This document shows, piece after piece, positions 25,597 to 34,423 of a DNA stretch of 42,175 nucleotides. Origin of the DNA: Bermanella sp. Its GTDB lineage: Bacteria; Pseudomonadota; Gammaproteobacteria; Pseudomonadales; Oceanobacteraceae. The DNA lies in NCBI GenBank assembly GCA_002683575.1, contig NYTP01000144.1, positions 1 to 42,175 on the forward strand, given 5' to 3'. The notes beneath the pieces are model-generated. The model ran no database searches. It was given only the letters and a program-made list of their open reading frames with translations, and was not told the origin of the DNA. A program made the position numbers and the translations under genes. Within the stretch, counting starts at the first letter, position 1; the number at the start of each line of letters is the position of its first letter.

Positions 25597-26391
25597 TCAT
25601 TGGCTATTTTTAAATTCAAATAACTTATCCCGTAGCAGCTGATCTAGGGCATTCGACCCTACGGCCTCTTTTAGTGGCGGGCCCCATTTTAGTTTGCTGG
25701 CCTGAAGAGCATCTAGAATCACTGTTGCTAAGTGCTGCCTTTCCTCTAATATCACAAATTCGCTACTGGCATTACTGCTCAACTTAGCCACGACATTTAA
25801 ATGATGAGTCTTTAAACGTGGGTCTACTAAGGCCCAATATTCTTCAATGAGTACCGCCGCATCTGTGCCATTTTTAAGCACATCCATAATCATCCTGTCA
25901 TATGAATAGCCGTATTGAATCTGAACCTGATCACTCAGGTTTTCATTGATCAGAGCCTGCAGAAAAAAGCTGCCGCTACTGGCATAAGGACTGGCGGCTA
26001 AAACAGTTCGGCCCTTTAAGTCATTTAAATTGAATAACAATGTTTCTTTTTTTGCCACAACATAAGTGAACCGAGGAGCGGCCAGTATTTGAGAAGATAC
26101 CGCCACGTAACCCAACGACTTTATAATATTAAAGTAAGGACCAGGCACTAATGAGAGCGCAGCCTCTCGGCGAAATAGCGCTTCAATGAACTGCTCAAAA
26201 TCTTGCTGAATTCGAAATTCGACATCACAGCCTGTACTGGCCTGTAGATTTTTATGAAATTGTCCGAAATACGTATCCACTACCATAGACGAGACATACG
26301 GCCCATAACTAATCGTAATCGGCTTATCGCAAGCAAAAACCTGTTGGATGATCGTTAAGTATAATAGGCAAGCTAAACTCAGTACTCGCAC
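25597..26391 (-). CDS. PhnD-like periplasmic substrate-binding protein
   Basis: A 264-residue protein from a GTG at 26391, chosen because AGGGAG lies 6 nt upstream and the signal peptide MRVLSLACLLYLTIIQQVFA then starts at once; a GTG at 26439 is less likely. The body has the PhnD/SsuA-type fold: ISYGPYVSSMVVDTYFGQFH, SLVPGPYFNIIKSLGY, LKGRTVLAASPYASSGSFFL and DVLKNGTDAAVLIEEYW. No transporter genes accompany it, so it may be a sensor domain or orphan binding protein. The ligand is unknown. Confidence 0.82.
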   Translation of the reverse strand: MRVLSLACLLYLTIIQQVFACDKPITISYGPYVSSMVVDTYFGQFHKNLQASTGCDVEFRIQQDFEQFIEALFRREAALSLVPGPYFNIIKSLGYVAVSSQILAAPRFTYVVAKKETLLFNLNDLKGRTVLAASPYASSGSFFLQALINENLSDQVQIQYGYSYDRMIMDVLKNGTDAAVLIEEYWALVDPRLKTHHLNVVAKLSSNASSEFVILEERQHLATVILDALQASKLKWGPPLKEAVGSNALDQLLRDKLFEFKNSQ

Positions 26392-26462
26392 AAGGGTCTC
26401 CCTTATCAAGTACTGAGTATAGACGGTGAAAATGGTCACGAACTTAAACTTAAGGCGCGGCC

Positions 26463-27083
26463 TTAATAACGAAAGGCAAAATTCAAGTTATAAAAGTTAA
26501 TGCCGTTATTTGGCAACTTAATACTGTTATTAGAGTAATGCTGTAATTGCAGTGTCCAGGTGGACTTAGGTGTGAAGTAGCCACCAAAGGCGAGAGAATT
26601 AGAAAACTGAAAATTAGTACTCAGTTGGCGGTCATTTATTTGATTTCGAGACAATACAGATGCGCCCACCGAGGTTTCAACGAAACTGAGCAAATTATTA
26701 TAAGACCAGTTCAAGCGAAATACGGGAATAAACTCAAGACCATTGACCACGCCTTCTTGGCCATCTACTACCGTACTTTGCCAATAGTTATAAGCAAACA
26801 AGTAATAATGTGTGATTTCAGCCCCTGCCAAATTCCCAATAACCTCATTGGGATACCAGCGAAACCCAAATTTCAATCCCCCTACATCTGTTGAAGACAT
26901 GGGTGTGACACTGAATTCATCCGCATCTAGAGGATTACTCGCAAGGGTTAGCATTAAGCTAGTCATCATGGCTGTGCGCCAGCCCCAGGTTTCTTTACTA
27001 TCACTTTTTAGCGTTTCACCCTCGGCTGCAAAGGTGAACTGGGCGCTCAATAGAATACAGAGCAAAACGAAAATACGACTCAT
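26463..27083 (-). CDS. PagL-like outer-membrane lipid A deacylase homologue
   Basis: From the ATG at 27083, preceded by GAAGG, it is 206 residues; the longer frame to 27152 adds a sequence that is not signal-like. The signal peptide MSRIFVLLCILLSAQFTFA is followed by beta strands and the PagL/acyloxyacyl hydrolase block LQLQHYSNNSIKLPNNGINF. H182 and S184 match the His and Ser of the catalytic triad. The position expected for the Glu, 12 residues after Ser, is N196, so activity is uncertain. The protein ends with the barrel-like NLNFAFRY. PagL removes a 3-O-acyl chain from lipid A at the outer membrane. Confidence 0.75.
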   Translation of the reverse strand: MSRIFVLLCILLSAQFTFAAEGETLKSDSKETWGWRTAMMTSLMLTLASNPLDADEFSVTPMSSTDVGGLKFGFRWYPNEVIGNLAGAEITHYYLFAYNYWQSTVVDGQEGVVNGLEFIPVFRLNWSYNNLLSFVETSVGASVLSRNQINDRQLSTNFQFSNSLAFGGYFTPKSTWTLQLQHYSNNSIKLPNNGINFYNLNFAFRY

Positions 27084-27241
27084 GGTGCCTTCCATGTTAA
27101 TGCTAGTAACTTGCGCAACGCAAAGTTTAGGCCAGCTAATTGATCGCCACATTTTACTGGTTCAGTAAAACATGACTAGTACCCGAAACTGCAACAAAGC
27201 ATTCCGGATTCATCCCTGTTGAAATATGTGCCATTCATAAT

Positions 27242-27333
27242 GCGGTAAGACCCACCGCCTTAAAACTATAGTTGATATCCTTGTATCAACCTAGCAGATA
27301 AGCGCCAGCTTCAGCCCGCTCAAATCAGCGGGC
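27242..27333. other. Three hairpins between the PagL-like gene and mqo
   Basis: The 267-nt gap 27084-27350 holds no gene that I can support. It carries inverted repeats at 27242-27258 (GCGGT/ACCGC), 27271-27290 (GTTGATA/TATCAAC) and 27314-27333 (GCCCGCT/AGCGGGC). The last, 17 nt after the mqo stop on the minus strand, could be its terminator, but no T-run follows. The rest may be an untranslated leader of the PagL-like gene. Confidence 0.45.
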
Positions 27334-27350
27334 ACCCATATACATAATGG

Positions 27351-28835
27351 TTACTGGGTAAGCTTAAGCGTCGACAAGGTATCGGCTCGCACTCGATTTA
27401 GCAACTGTGCATCGTCAATTAATGACTCACCATATGAAGGAATCATGGCTTTTAGCTTTTCTTTCCACTGATCATTCTCAAGACGCTCAGAAAAGCATCG
27501 CTCAATCACATCGATCATGGCATGAACCGCTGTGGAGGCCCCTGGAGACGCGCCCAATAAAGAAGCAATTGAGCCATCTTTTGATGCAACAATCTCGGTA
27601 CCAAATTCTAGCTTGCCGCCACCTTGTGCATCTTTTTTAATAATCTGTACACGTTGACCGGCATCCGCTAGTGACCAGTTTTTATCTTTCGCCTGCGGGA
27701 AATAATCCCGCAATGAACTCATGCGTGAACGATTCGACTGGAACACCTCACTGATTAAGTATTTGGTTAAGTCCATATTATTCATACCTACGGACATCAT
27801 GGGCTTTAAGTTATTGCTGCGAATTGATGAAGGTAAATCCAGAATCGAACCCTTCTTCAAAAACTTGGTGGTAAAACCCGCAAATGGACCAAACAATAAG
27901 GCTTTTTTGCCATTAATCACCCGCGTATCTAAGTGCGGCACAGACATAGGAGGAGCACCAATAGCTGCCTTGCCATAAACCTTGGCATGATGTTGATTGG
28001 CCACCTCGGTATCGCTGCATACTAACCACTGACCGCTCACAGGGAATCCGCCATAACCTTCACTCTCTGGAATATCGGCTTTTTGTAACAAGGGCAAGGC
28101 GCCACCGCCTGCGCCTAAAAATACAAACTTAGAACGCACACGCGTTTGTTTACCACTTTCTCGATCTTCTAACATGACAGACCAGCCACCCTGGCTTGAA
28201 CGCTGTAAGTCTTCTACGTCGTGATTCAGAATGAGTTCAAAATCATCCTGCTCGGTTAGATGGGCCATCATATAACGAGCCAAAGAACCAAAATCCACAT
28301 CTGAACCATGGGCAACATATGTGGCCGCTACTGGGTCGCTGGGGTCTCGGCCTTTCATGATCAAGGGCATCCACTTCATTAATTGTTCTGGGTCTTCACT
28401 GTATTGCATGCCAGTGAATAAATGGTGGGCACTCATTAGTTCATGACGTTTTTTCAAAAATGCCACATTCTTTTCGCCCCAAACAAAACTTAAATGAGGA
28501 GTGCGATTAATAAATTCTTGAGGGTTGGGCAGTACAGAGGTTTTCACCAGATGACTCCAGAACTGAAGCGATAATTCAAACATTGCATTAATGTTTAATG
28601 CTTTGGAAATATCCACATTTCCTTGATCATCTTGTGGCGTGTAATTTAATTCACAATACGCCGCATGACCGGTGCCCGCATTATTCCAACCGTCGGTGCT
28701 TTCTTTGGCCACACTTTTTAAACGCTCAATCACACAGATTTTTAACGTCGGGTCGAGCTGCTTAAGTATCATGGCCAGGGTACTGCTCATGGCGCCCGCA
28801 CCCACTAGCAAGACATCTACTGTTTTTACTGTCAT
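27351..28835 (-). CDS. mqo: Malate:quinone oxidoreductase
   Basis: A 494-residue FAD enzyme from the ATG at 28835 (MTVKTVDVLLVGAGAMSSTL). The 19 upstream residues in frame lack a function and are probably not translated. It oxidises malate to oxaloacetate at the membrane and passes electrons to quinone, replacing or backing up malate dehydrogenase. Diagnostic blocks include ESTDGWNNAGTGHAAYCELN, GHAAYCELNYTP, GPFAGFTTKFLK and LLGASPGASTAVHAMIDVIE. Length is typical. It is a single-gene unit downstream of alr on the minus strand, with a 243-nt gap that shows no gene. Confidence 0.95.
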   Translation of the reverse strand: MTVKTVDVLLVGAGAMSSTLAMILKQLDPTLKICVIERLKSVAKESTDGWNNAGTGHAAYCELNYTPQDDQGNVDISKALNINAMFELSLQFWSHLVKTSVLPNPQEFINRTPHLSFVWGEKNVAFLKKRHELMSAHHLFTGMQYSEDPEQLMKWMPLIMKGRDPSDPVAATYVAHGSDVDFGSLARYMMAHLTEQDDFELILNHDVEDLQRSSQGGWSVMLEDRESGKQTRVRSKFVFLGAGGGALPLLQKADIPESEGYGGFPVSGQWLVCSDTEVANQHHAKVYGKAAIGAPPMSVPHLDTRVINGKKALLFGPFAGFTTKFLKKGSILDLPSSIRSNNLKPMMSVGMNNMDLTKYLISEVFQSNRSRMSSLRDYFPQAKDKNWSLADAGQRVQIIKKDAQGGGKLEFGTEIVASKDGSIASLLGASPGASTAVHAMIDVIERCFSERLENDQWKEKLKAMIPSYGESLIDDAQLLNRVRADTLSTLKLTQ

Positions 28836-29078
28836 GGTTTTGCACTCTGCTTTAACTAAAAAACGGGTCGCTACCAGTCTTGGGCATGGCAAGGTGGATC
28901 ATTGCTCAAACGGGTACCGTGTGTGCCGTCCATTCACAACACTGAAAACTGGCGGTTAATATCCCCCCAATCACCTGATAACACGAGACAGCACGGATGT
29001 GGATGACTAACCGATTAATGCTATTTACCTCTCTAAAGCTTAGACGCTTTTGGGCACCAAGAAAGTTCAGGGAGCAAT

Positions 29079-30152
29079 TTATCCCCCTAAATACCGAAAC
29101 TTAACTCGAGCGGTGAGCTGGCAAAATAATTCATAGGAAATGGTATCACAGTGCTGCGCCACTACATCTGCACTTAAGCCCGTCCCCCATAGAGTGACGG
29201 TATCACCTAAGTGAATATCGAGGCCGGTGACATCTACCGTTATCATATCCATGGACACTCGACCTGCTAAGGGGCACATCTGGCCTTTTATCAAAACAGG
29301 GGTGCCGTTTTTTGCGCTACGCGGGTAACCGTCTCCATAGCCAATGGCCACCGCAGCGATGCGACTGTCTTTTTCTGCAATATAACCCTGACCATAACCC
29401 ACACTTTCACCGGCACGAATATCATGTAAGGCAATAATATTACTTTGTAAGGTCATAACAGGCGCCAAATCTAGCTCAGGCCCTATCTTATCCACAAGTG
29501 GGCTTGAACCATAAAGCATAATGCCTGGGCGAATAGATTGTTTATGGCATTCAGGTAGCGTGATGACTGCGGCACTGTTGCACAAGCTCATAGGGAGTTT
29601 CATAGGGGAGAGAGTCTGTAAGGCTTGCATTTGCTGTGCAACAAACGGGTGGCCAGGTTCATCTGCACATGCAAAGTGGCTCATCAGTTGGATGCCGTTG
29701 ACGGATTCCAGACCTCGAAGTTGGCTGACAACACCCGGCACTTCATGCACAGCGAATCCCAAGCGGTGCATGCCACTATCCACTTTAACAAAGACGTGAA
29801 CTACGCCACCACTTAACGCTTGCAACCAGCTGATTTGTTGCTGGTTATGAATAGCCAGCTCTAAGTCCAGCTCTATGGCACTCTGGCATTCTAGTGCATC
29901 CATAGGGCCTTCGAGTACCAAAATGGGGAGCAGTACCCCCAGTTCACGAAGCGCAATGGCCTCATCCACACAGGCCACCGCAAATCCATCGGCACTGGCT
30001 TTGAGTGCATTGGCTACAGGCGCCAGGCCATGGCCATAAGCGTTGGCTTTCACCACGGCATAGGCACTGGCATTTGGGGCCATGCGTTTGGCTAATTGGT
30101 AATTTTCACGCAATGCGTGAAGATCAATGATTGCTTGAGTGGCTCTTGCCAT
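29079..30152 (-). CDS. alr: Alanine racemase
   Basis: This 357-residue PLP enzyme interconverts L- and D-alanine for peptidoglycan. The PLP lysine is K35 in AYAVVKANAYGHG, the catalytic Tyr of the second half-site lies in ESVGYGQGY, and IGYGDGYPR and GRVSMDMITVDVT are diagnostic. It is a fold-type III barrel with a C-terminal beta domain and normal length. A TATAAC box (30180-30175) lies 23 nt upstream. In many gammaproteobacteria alr neighbours dnaB; here DnaT-like and lambda-P-like genes lie divergently upstream. Confidence 0.96.
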   Translation of the reverse strand: MARATQAIIDLHALRENYQLAKRMAPNASAYAVVKANAYGHGLAPVANALKASADGFAVACVDEAIALRELGVLLPILVLEGPMDALECQSAIELDLELAIHNQQQISWLQALSGGVVHVFVKVDSGMHRLGFAVHEVPGVVSQLRGLESVNGIQLMSHFACADEPGHPFVAQQMQALQTLSPMKLPMSLCNSAAVITLPECHKQSIRPGIMLYGSSPLVDKIGPELDLAPVMTLQSNIIALHDIRAGESVGYGQGYIAEKDSRIAAVAIGYGDGYPRSAKNGTPVLIKGQMCPLAGRVSMDMITVDVTGLDIHLGDTVTLWGTGLSADVVAQHCDTISYELFCQLTARVKFRYLGG

Positions 30153-30396
30153 ACTGCCTGCCAGATAAAAATGCGTTATACTCGCGGATTCAAATAGGCG
30201 CAGGTTATCAAGCCTTTATCGATTGCTCGATGCGCATACGGTTTGACCGCACCTTGGCTCAATGCCAACTGGTTTTTGTTACCTATTAGATGAAATGTCC
30301 TAGGTAATTTAATACAAATACTTTAGCCTAGTCCTGCAGATAAACCCTGCACACCCTCTGGCATTGTACCGATTTTTAGATGAATACGTAGTAATT

Positions 30397-31491
30397 ATGG
30401 GTCATAGTTTAATTCCTGAACGCATGCTAGTGGTTTCCCCTAGCCTTGCGGCCACCATCGGTCTTGAAGAAGCCATTGTGTTACAAGCGCTTAACGATGG
30501 CGCTCAACCCCATGACACAGATTGGCAATTCATTAATAAGACCACCTTGCGCAAGTGGCTCCCTTTTTGGGATGACACGCAAATTAAGCGCATACTAAAG
30601 AATCTTGCTGACAAGGGTGTGGTGCATTACAACAGCCCTCCGTTTGGTCAAAGCGATCAGCTATTTTATAGCTTTAAAGCGGTGGCACCGGCCAGCAGTC
30701 AACAAAGCAAAACTCAGCAAGCCTATAAGCAATCACAGCAACAGTATAAAAATGTGATTGCCGCTAATTGGCAACCAGACCATGAAACCTTGCGCTATAT
30801 TGCCGAAACCCTAGGCATTGCCAAACGCTATGCTCAGGCACAAGTAAAAGAATTTGTTTATCATCATCAAAGCCAAGGCACTTTAGCGGCTAGCTGGTCC
30901 ACCATGTTTATTCGTTGGGTCAACAAGCGCAATAAAGAAGACCAAAGCCACCCTGCGGTTTTTCAAGGGGATGCCAATCGCAAGATGCAAATGAACACAC
31001 AGTGGCAACCAGAGGAAACCACCTTAGAAATTCTTCAAAAGGCCGGTGTGGACCCAAGCTTTATTCAAGATTGCGTCAGCGAGTTTATTTTATACTGGCA
31101 AGAAAAAGGCGATGCCCATGATACTTGGAATACTAAGTTTGTGGCCTGGGTGCGCCGTCAATGGGCACGCTTTAGTGCAAGCTTGGCTCACCCGAGTGAC
31201 CCGGTACCCATGACCGATGGTTGGTCACCGTCTGAAGATGTATTTGAAATTCTGGCCATGGCCAGTATTGACCGCAACTTCGCTCAAAGCATCGTGCCAG
31301 AATTTGTTTTATACTGGCGCGACAGTAACCAATTGCATACGTCTTGGAACAGCAAGTTTTTGCAACACGCCAAACACTTATGGAGTAAGCGCTTAAATGG
31401 TCAGCAAGGTAACGCCGCAACTTCTCAACGAGATTACATTGCAAGTACAACCCTTGAAGAGCGACTCAGCGACACGAGCTGGGCAAACTGA
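30397..31491 (+). CDS. DnaT-like protein with three ssDNA-binding repeats
   Basis: This 364-residue protein from the ATG at 30397 has an N-terminal winged-helix-like segment (about 1-95, LIPERMLVVSPSLAATIGLE), a Gln-rich linker (about 100-120), and three copies of a DnaT-type domain at about 124-179, 202-259 and 275-334. Each follows W-x-P...T/V-x-x-x-L, then EFVLYW-type and SWNTKF-type blocks and a final basic helix. DnaT binds single-stranded DNA during primosome assembly and has one such domain; three in tandem is unusual. The gene overlaps the lambda-P-like gene by 95 nt. The 244-nt upstream gap (30153-30396) holds a TTACCTA/TAGGTAA inverted repeat at 30279-30307. Confidence 0.82.
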   Translation: MGHSLIPERMLVVSPSLAATIGLEEAIVLQALNDGAQPHDTDWQFINKTTLRKWLPFWDDTQIKRILKNLADKGVVHYNSPPFGQSDQLFYSFKAVAPASSQQSKTQQAYKQSQQQYKNVIAANWQPDHETLRYIAETLGIAKRYAQAQVKEFVYHHQSQGTLAASWSTMFIRWVNKRNKEDQSHPAVFQGDANRKMQMNTQWQPEETTLEILQKAGVDPSFIQDCVSEFILYWQEKGDAHDTWNTKFVAWVRRQWARFSASLAHPSDPVPMTDGWSPSEDVFEILAMASIDRNFAQSIVPEFVLYWRDSNQLHTSWNSKFLQHAKHLWSKRLNGQQGNAATSQRDYIASTTLEERLSDTSWAN

Positions 31492-32065
31492 TAAAGGTTT
31501 TAGCCCTCAGCTCATTAGCGCTGTTAATGGGGTATTTGAAGTACTGGCCGTGGGTTATGGCAATCAATACCATGCCGCTTACCCCAATGCCGAACAGTCA
31601 AATTTGGCAAAACGTTTATGGGCAAAGCACCTCAGCCATTACCCGGTAAACCTATTAATGAAAGTGGCCGATGACATCATCGGCAAAGAGACTTTCTTAC
31701 CTTCCATAGCTAAATTTAAAAGCCATTGCGACCATGCCTATGATGCCTTTGGTTTACCTTCAGTAGACAGTGCCTATGTGGAAGCCTGCCGAGCGCCTCA
31801 GCCTAAAAAGCAATTTAAGTGGAGTCATCCTGCGGTGTATTTTGCGGGTTTAACCACCGACTGGTTTTTCTTATCCAGCGAACCCAAAGACAAGGTATTC
31901 CCCGTATTTAAGCGTAATTACGAAATGCTATGTGATCGAGTGATAAAAGGCGAGAAGTTGGATGTGCCCATTGAGAAAGCGCTACCAGCAGAGATCACTA
32001 CCCCCATGACACGCGAAGAAAACAAACAGCACTTGCATCAACTGCGAGAGAAGTTAAAACTTTAA
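31397..32065 (+). CDS. Lambda-P-like replication protein (helicase loader family)
   Basis: This 222-residue protein matches the bacteriophage lambda P family: VNGVFEVLAVGYGNQYHAAY, NLAKRLWAKHLSHYPVNLLM, TFLPSIAKFKSHCDHAYDAF and a C-terminal basic tail. Lambda P delivers the replicative helicase to DNA. The 95-nt overlap with the DnaT-like gene in another frame makes a later start possible; TTG codons at 31439 and 31454 are alternatives. The pair has no phage neighbours and lies beside alr, so a chromosomal helicase-loading or restart role is inferred. The stop overlaps that of the histidine kinase by 4 nt. Confidence 0.8.
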   Translation: MVSKVTPQLLNEITLQVQPLKSDSATRAGQTDKGFSPQLISAVNGVFEVLAVGYGNQYHAAYPNAEQSNLAKRLWAKHLSHYPVNLLMKVADDIIGKETFLPSIAKFKSHCDHAYDAFGLPSVDSAYVEACRAPQPKKQFKWSHPAVYFAGLTTDWFFLSSEPKDKVFPVFKRNYEMLCDRVIKGEKLDVPIEKALPAEITTPMTREENKQHLHQLREKLKL

Positions 32066-33534
32066 TCAGCGGTTTTTTCTTGTTTAATAATATCGGTTAA
32101 GCGCACGCATACCTTGGTGCCTTGGGGCGCATTTTTTTCAAACCATAAAGTTGCTGGCCATTTTTTGCAAATGCGATTTGCGATGGCTAAGCCCAAACCA
32201 ATGCCCTCGCTACTTCGGTTAAGACCCTGCTCTATCTGTGTAAACACTTCTTGGCTAAACTCACCATAATGATCATCATCTAAACCGATACCGGTATCAG
32301 TGACACTTATTAAAATATGATCACCATCTTTATGGCACTGCAGAGTGACCGAACCTTCATGGGTAAACTTAATCCCATTATTGAGCAACTGGCGTATCAA
32401 AATCGCTAAACGCTTTGGGTCCCCTTTCATCACAAGTGAGGGGTCCACATCCATCATGTATTCAAGATGCTTACTGTCTGCCTTTTTTTGTTGCTCATTA
32501 AATGCGCCTAGCAAGGCATCGTGAACAGAAAACGCATTACAAACTAATGATTTACTTTCTAAGTCTACAAAGTCAATGATATCCGTGAGCAAGACTAATA
32601 AACCATGACCCGCTTGCTCAATGCCTAATACCAGTTGCTTGTCTTTGTCCGCCAGTTCTCGTTTTTTTAATATGCCTGAAAAACCCAACACCCCATTTAA
32701 AGGGGTACGCAACTCATGGGTAATGATATTTAAAAAATCGGTTTTTGCGCGATTGGCCACTTCAGCTTTTTCTTTGGCAGCTTCTAATTCTAATGTTCGA
32801 TCCAGCACCTTACCTTCAAGTGACTGATTAAATTCTTTTAAAATAATCATGGATTGACGGTTATCACCAATGTGCTCGGCCAGCTCAGTTAAAATATGTT
32901 TAATGGATGCCCTGAGGGTTTCAATTTCATCAGAAGCTGAGATAGCATCTAAAGCCTTCACCTCTTGCAGTGTTAGGGAGTGACTATTAATCACCGCCAC
33001 TTCTTTGGCGAGAGACTCAATGGGCTTGGTGACCATTCGCTGGGCAATAAAATACAGAAAAAGCAGCGCCAACAAACCAATCAAAATTGAAAAGCCAATC
33101 ACCCTCCAAATTTGAGAAATGGCTGCTTTTTCCACCATCCCCATGTCGGTGAGCACAATAAGACTGCCAATAGCCTCACCCTCATAACTGATCGGCCAGG
33201 TGACCTCATACTCATCATCTGAAGGCTCAGCATTGGGCCTCACCCAAACGCCCAGCCCAGTGCCGTCATGATCCAAAAGCCACACCGTTTGAACAGCATG
33301 ATGCGCTTGAAACGCTTTAAGTAATTTATCCGATAGTGTTTCGTTGTACTGATACAAGGACTCAGCCAGAGCTGGCTGCAGACTCTCAACCAGCCTATTG
33401 ATCTGCTCAACCCCCTGTTGTTTGGCTTGCGGTATATCCACAGAAAAGCGGTACAGAACATGCACCAACTGCATCGCTAACGTTGCAAAGACCATTAGCA
33501 ATGCCAAACGGGCAGAAAGGCCGGAAACCTTCAC
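32062..33534 (-). CDS. Sensor histidine kinase (orphan)
   Basis: A 490-residue membrane kinase with TM1 at about 9-28, a periplasmic sensor of about 110 residues, TM2 at about 143-163, a HAMP region, and the phosphoacceptor H273 in ITHELRTPLNG. The ATPase domain has N-box LLNNGIKFT, VTDTGIGL and EGIGLGLAIANRI. No receiver or response regulator is adjacent, so the partner is elsewhere. The start is a GTG with a weak ribosome site. The signal is unknown. The gene is convergent with the lambda-P-like gene. Confidence 0.92.
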   Translation of the reverse strand: MKVSGLSARLALLMVFATLAMQLVHVLYRFSVDIPQAKQQGVEQINRLVESLQPALAESLYQYNETLSDKLLKAFQAHHAVQTVWLLDHDGTGLGVWVRPNAEPSDDEYEVTWPISYEGEAIGSLIVLTDMGMVEKAAISQIWRVIGFSILIGLLALLFLYFIAQRMVTKPIESLAKEVAVINSHSLTLQEVKALDAISASDEIETLRASIKHILTELAEHIGDNRQSMIILKEFNQSLEGKVLDRTLELEAAKEKAEVANRAKTDFLNIITHELRTPLNGVLGFSGILKKRELADKDKQLVLGIEQAGHGLLVLLTDIIDFVDLESKSLVCNAFSVHDALLGAFNEQQKKADSKHLEYMMDVDPSLVMKGDPKRLAILIRQLLNNGIKFTHEGSVTLQCHKDGDHILISVTDTGIGLDDDHYGEFSQEVFTQIEQGLNRSSEGIGLGLAIANRICKKWPATLWFEKNAPQGTKVCVRLTDIIKQEKTAD

Positions 33535-33667
33535 GGGCTAACGCCAACATCGAGGCGTAACAGACACATACAGAAATTGGCTAAACGTAGGAACACACAG
33601 CCCACCCTTAATGATGCTCAGATGCATTAAGAGTAGACAAGGATAGCGGCGAATGCGCTATTTTAGA

Positions 33668-34408
33668 TTAATCAGTGGTACGTTGACGTAAGGCTTCAAA
33701 CAAGCAAACGCCACTGGCCACGGAGACATTCAAAGAGCTCACATCCCCTTTCATAGGAATATGAATCAGGTGATCACACGCTTCACGGGTTAAGCGACGC
33801 AAACCTTTGCCTTCGGCACCCATAATAATAGCAATGGGCCCTTTTAAATCCGTTTTATAAACGGATTCACTGGCTTCACCTGCTGTGCCATACAACCAGA
33901 TACCACGTTCTTGCAGCTCTTTGAGGCAGCGTGCAAGATTCGTCACCTGATAAAACGGGACGGTTTCCGCTGCACCGCAAGCAACTTTGCTCACCGTTGA
34001 GGTGATACCAACCGCTTTATCTTTTGGTGCAATAACCGCATGCACACCCGCTGCATCAGCGGTGCGTAAACAAGCACCTAGATTGTGAGGGTCAGTAATA
34101 CTATCAAGAATCAATAGAAACGGCGCTTCGTCTAACCCATCCAGTTGACGCAACAATTCATTGTCGCCTTTTACTTGAACCGGTTTAACTCGAACGGCGA
34201 TGCCTTGATGGTTGCCTTCGGCTTTTTCATCTAGGAACGCCTTTTTTACCACTTGTATTGATATGCCCTGCTGTTTGGCCAGGCCGAATAACGTCTGTAG
34301 ACGCTCGTCATCACGACCCTGCTGAACATACATTTCACGCACACGCTCACTAGAGCGTTTTAAAACATTTGTAACAGCGTGAATACCAAAAACAATTTCA
34401 TCACTCAT
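33668..34408 (-). CDS. rlmB: 23S rRNA (guanosine-2251-2'-O)-methyltransferase
   Basis: This 246-residue SpoU/TrmH-family methyltransferase (SPOUT fold) methylates G2251 in the 23S rRNA peptidyl-transferase region. [13 protein letters not shown]-type N terminus, [33 protein letters not shown] and [20 protein letters not shown] are the family blocks. It follows rnr by 15 nt, the usual gammaproteobacterial order. Weak hairpins lie downstream (33607-33631 and 33643-33661), neither with a good T-run. Confidence 0.95.
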   Translation of the reverse strand: MSDEIVFGIHAVTNVLKRSSERVREMYVQQGRDDERLQTLFGLAKQQGISIQVVKKAFLDEKAEGNHQGIAVRVKPVQVKGDNELLRQLDGLDEAPFLLILDSITDPHNLGACLRTADAAGVHAVIAPKDKAVGITSTVSKVACGAAETVPFYQVTNLARCLKELQERGIWLYGTAGEASESVYKTDLKGPIAIIMGAEGKGLRRLTREACDHLIHIPMKGDVSSLNVSVASGVCLFEALRQRTTD

Positions 34409-34423
34409 AACGATTTAGAATCT

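Noticed and set aside
30397-32065. Prophage remnant
   Set aside because: Lambda-P and DnaT homology suggests phage, but no integrase, repressor, structural or lysis genes and no att-like repeats are nearby, and base composition looks like the neighbours.
33607-33661. Terminator after rlmB
   Set aside because: Two short stems exist but neither is followed by a T-run on the minus strand; termination here cannot be supported.
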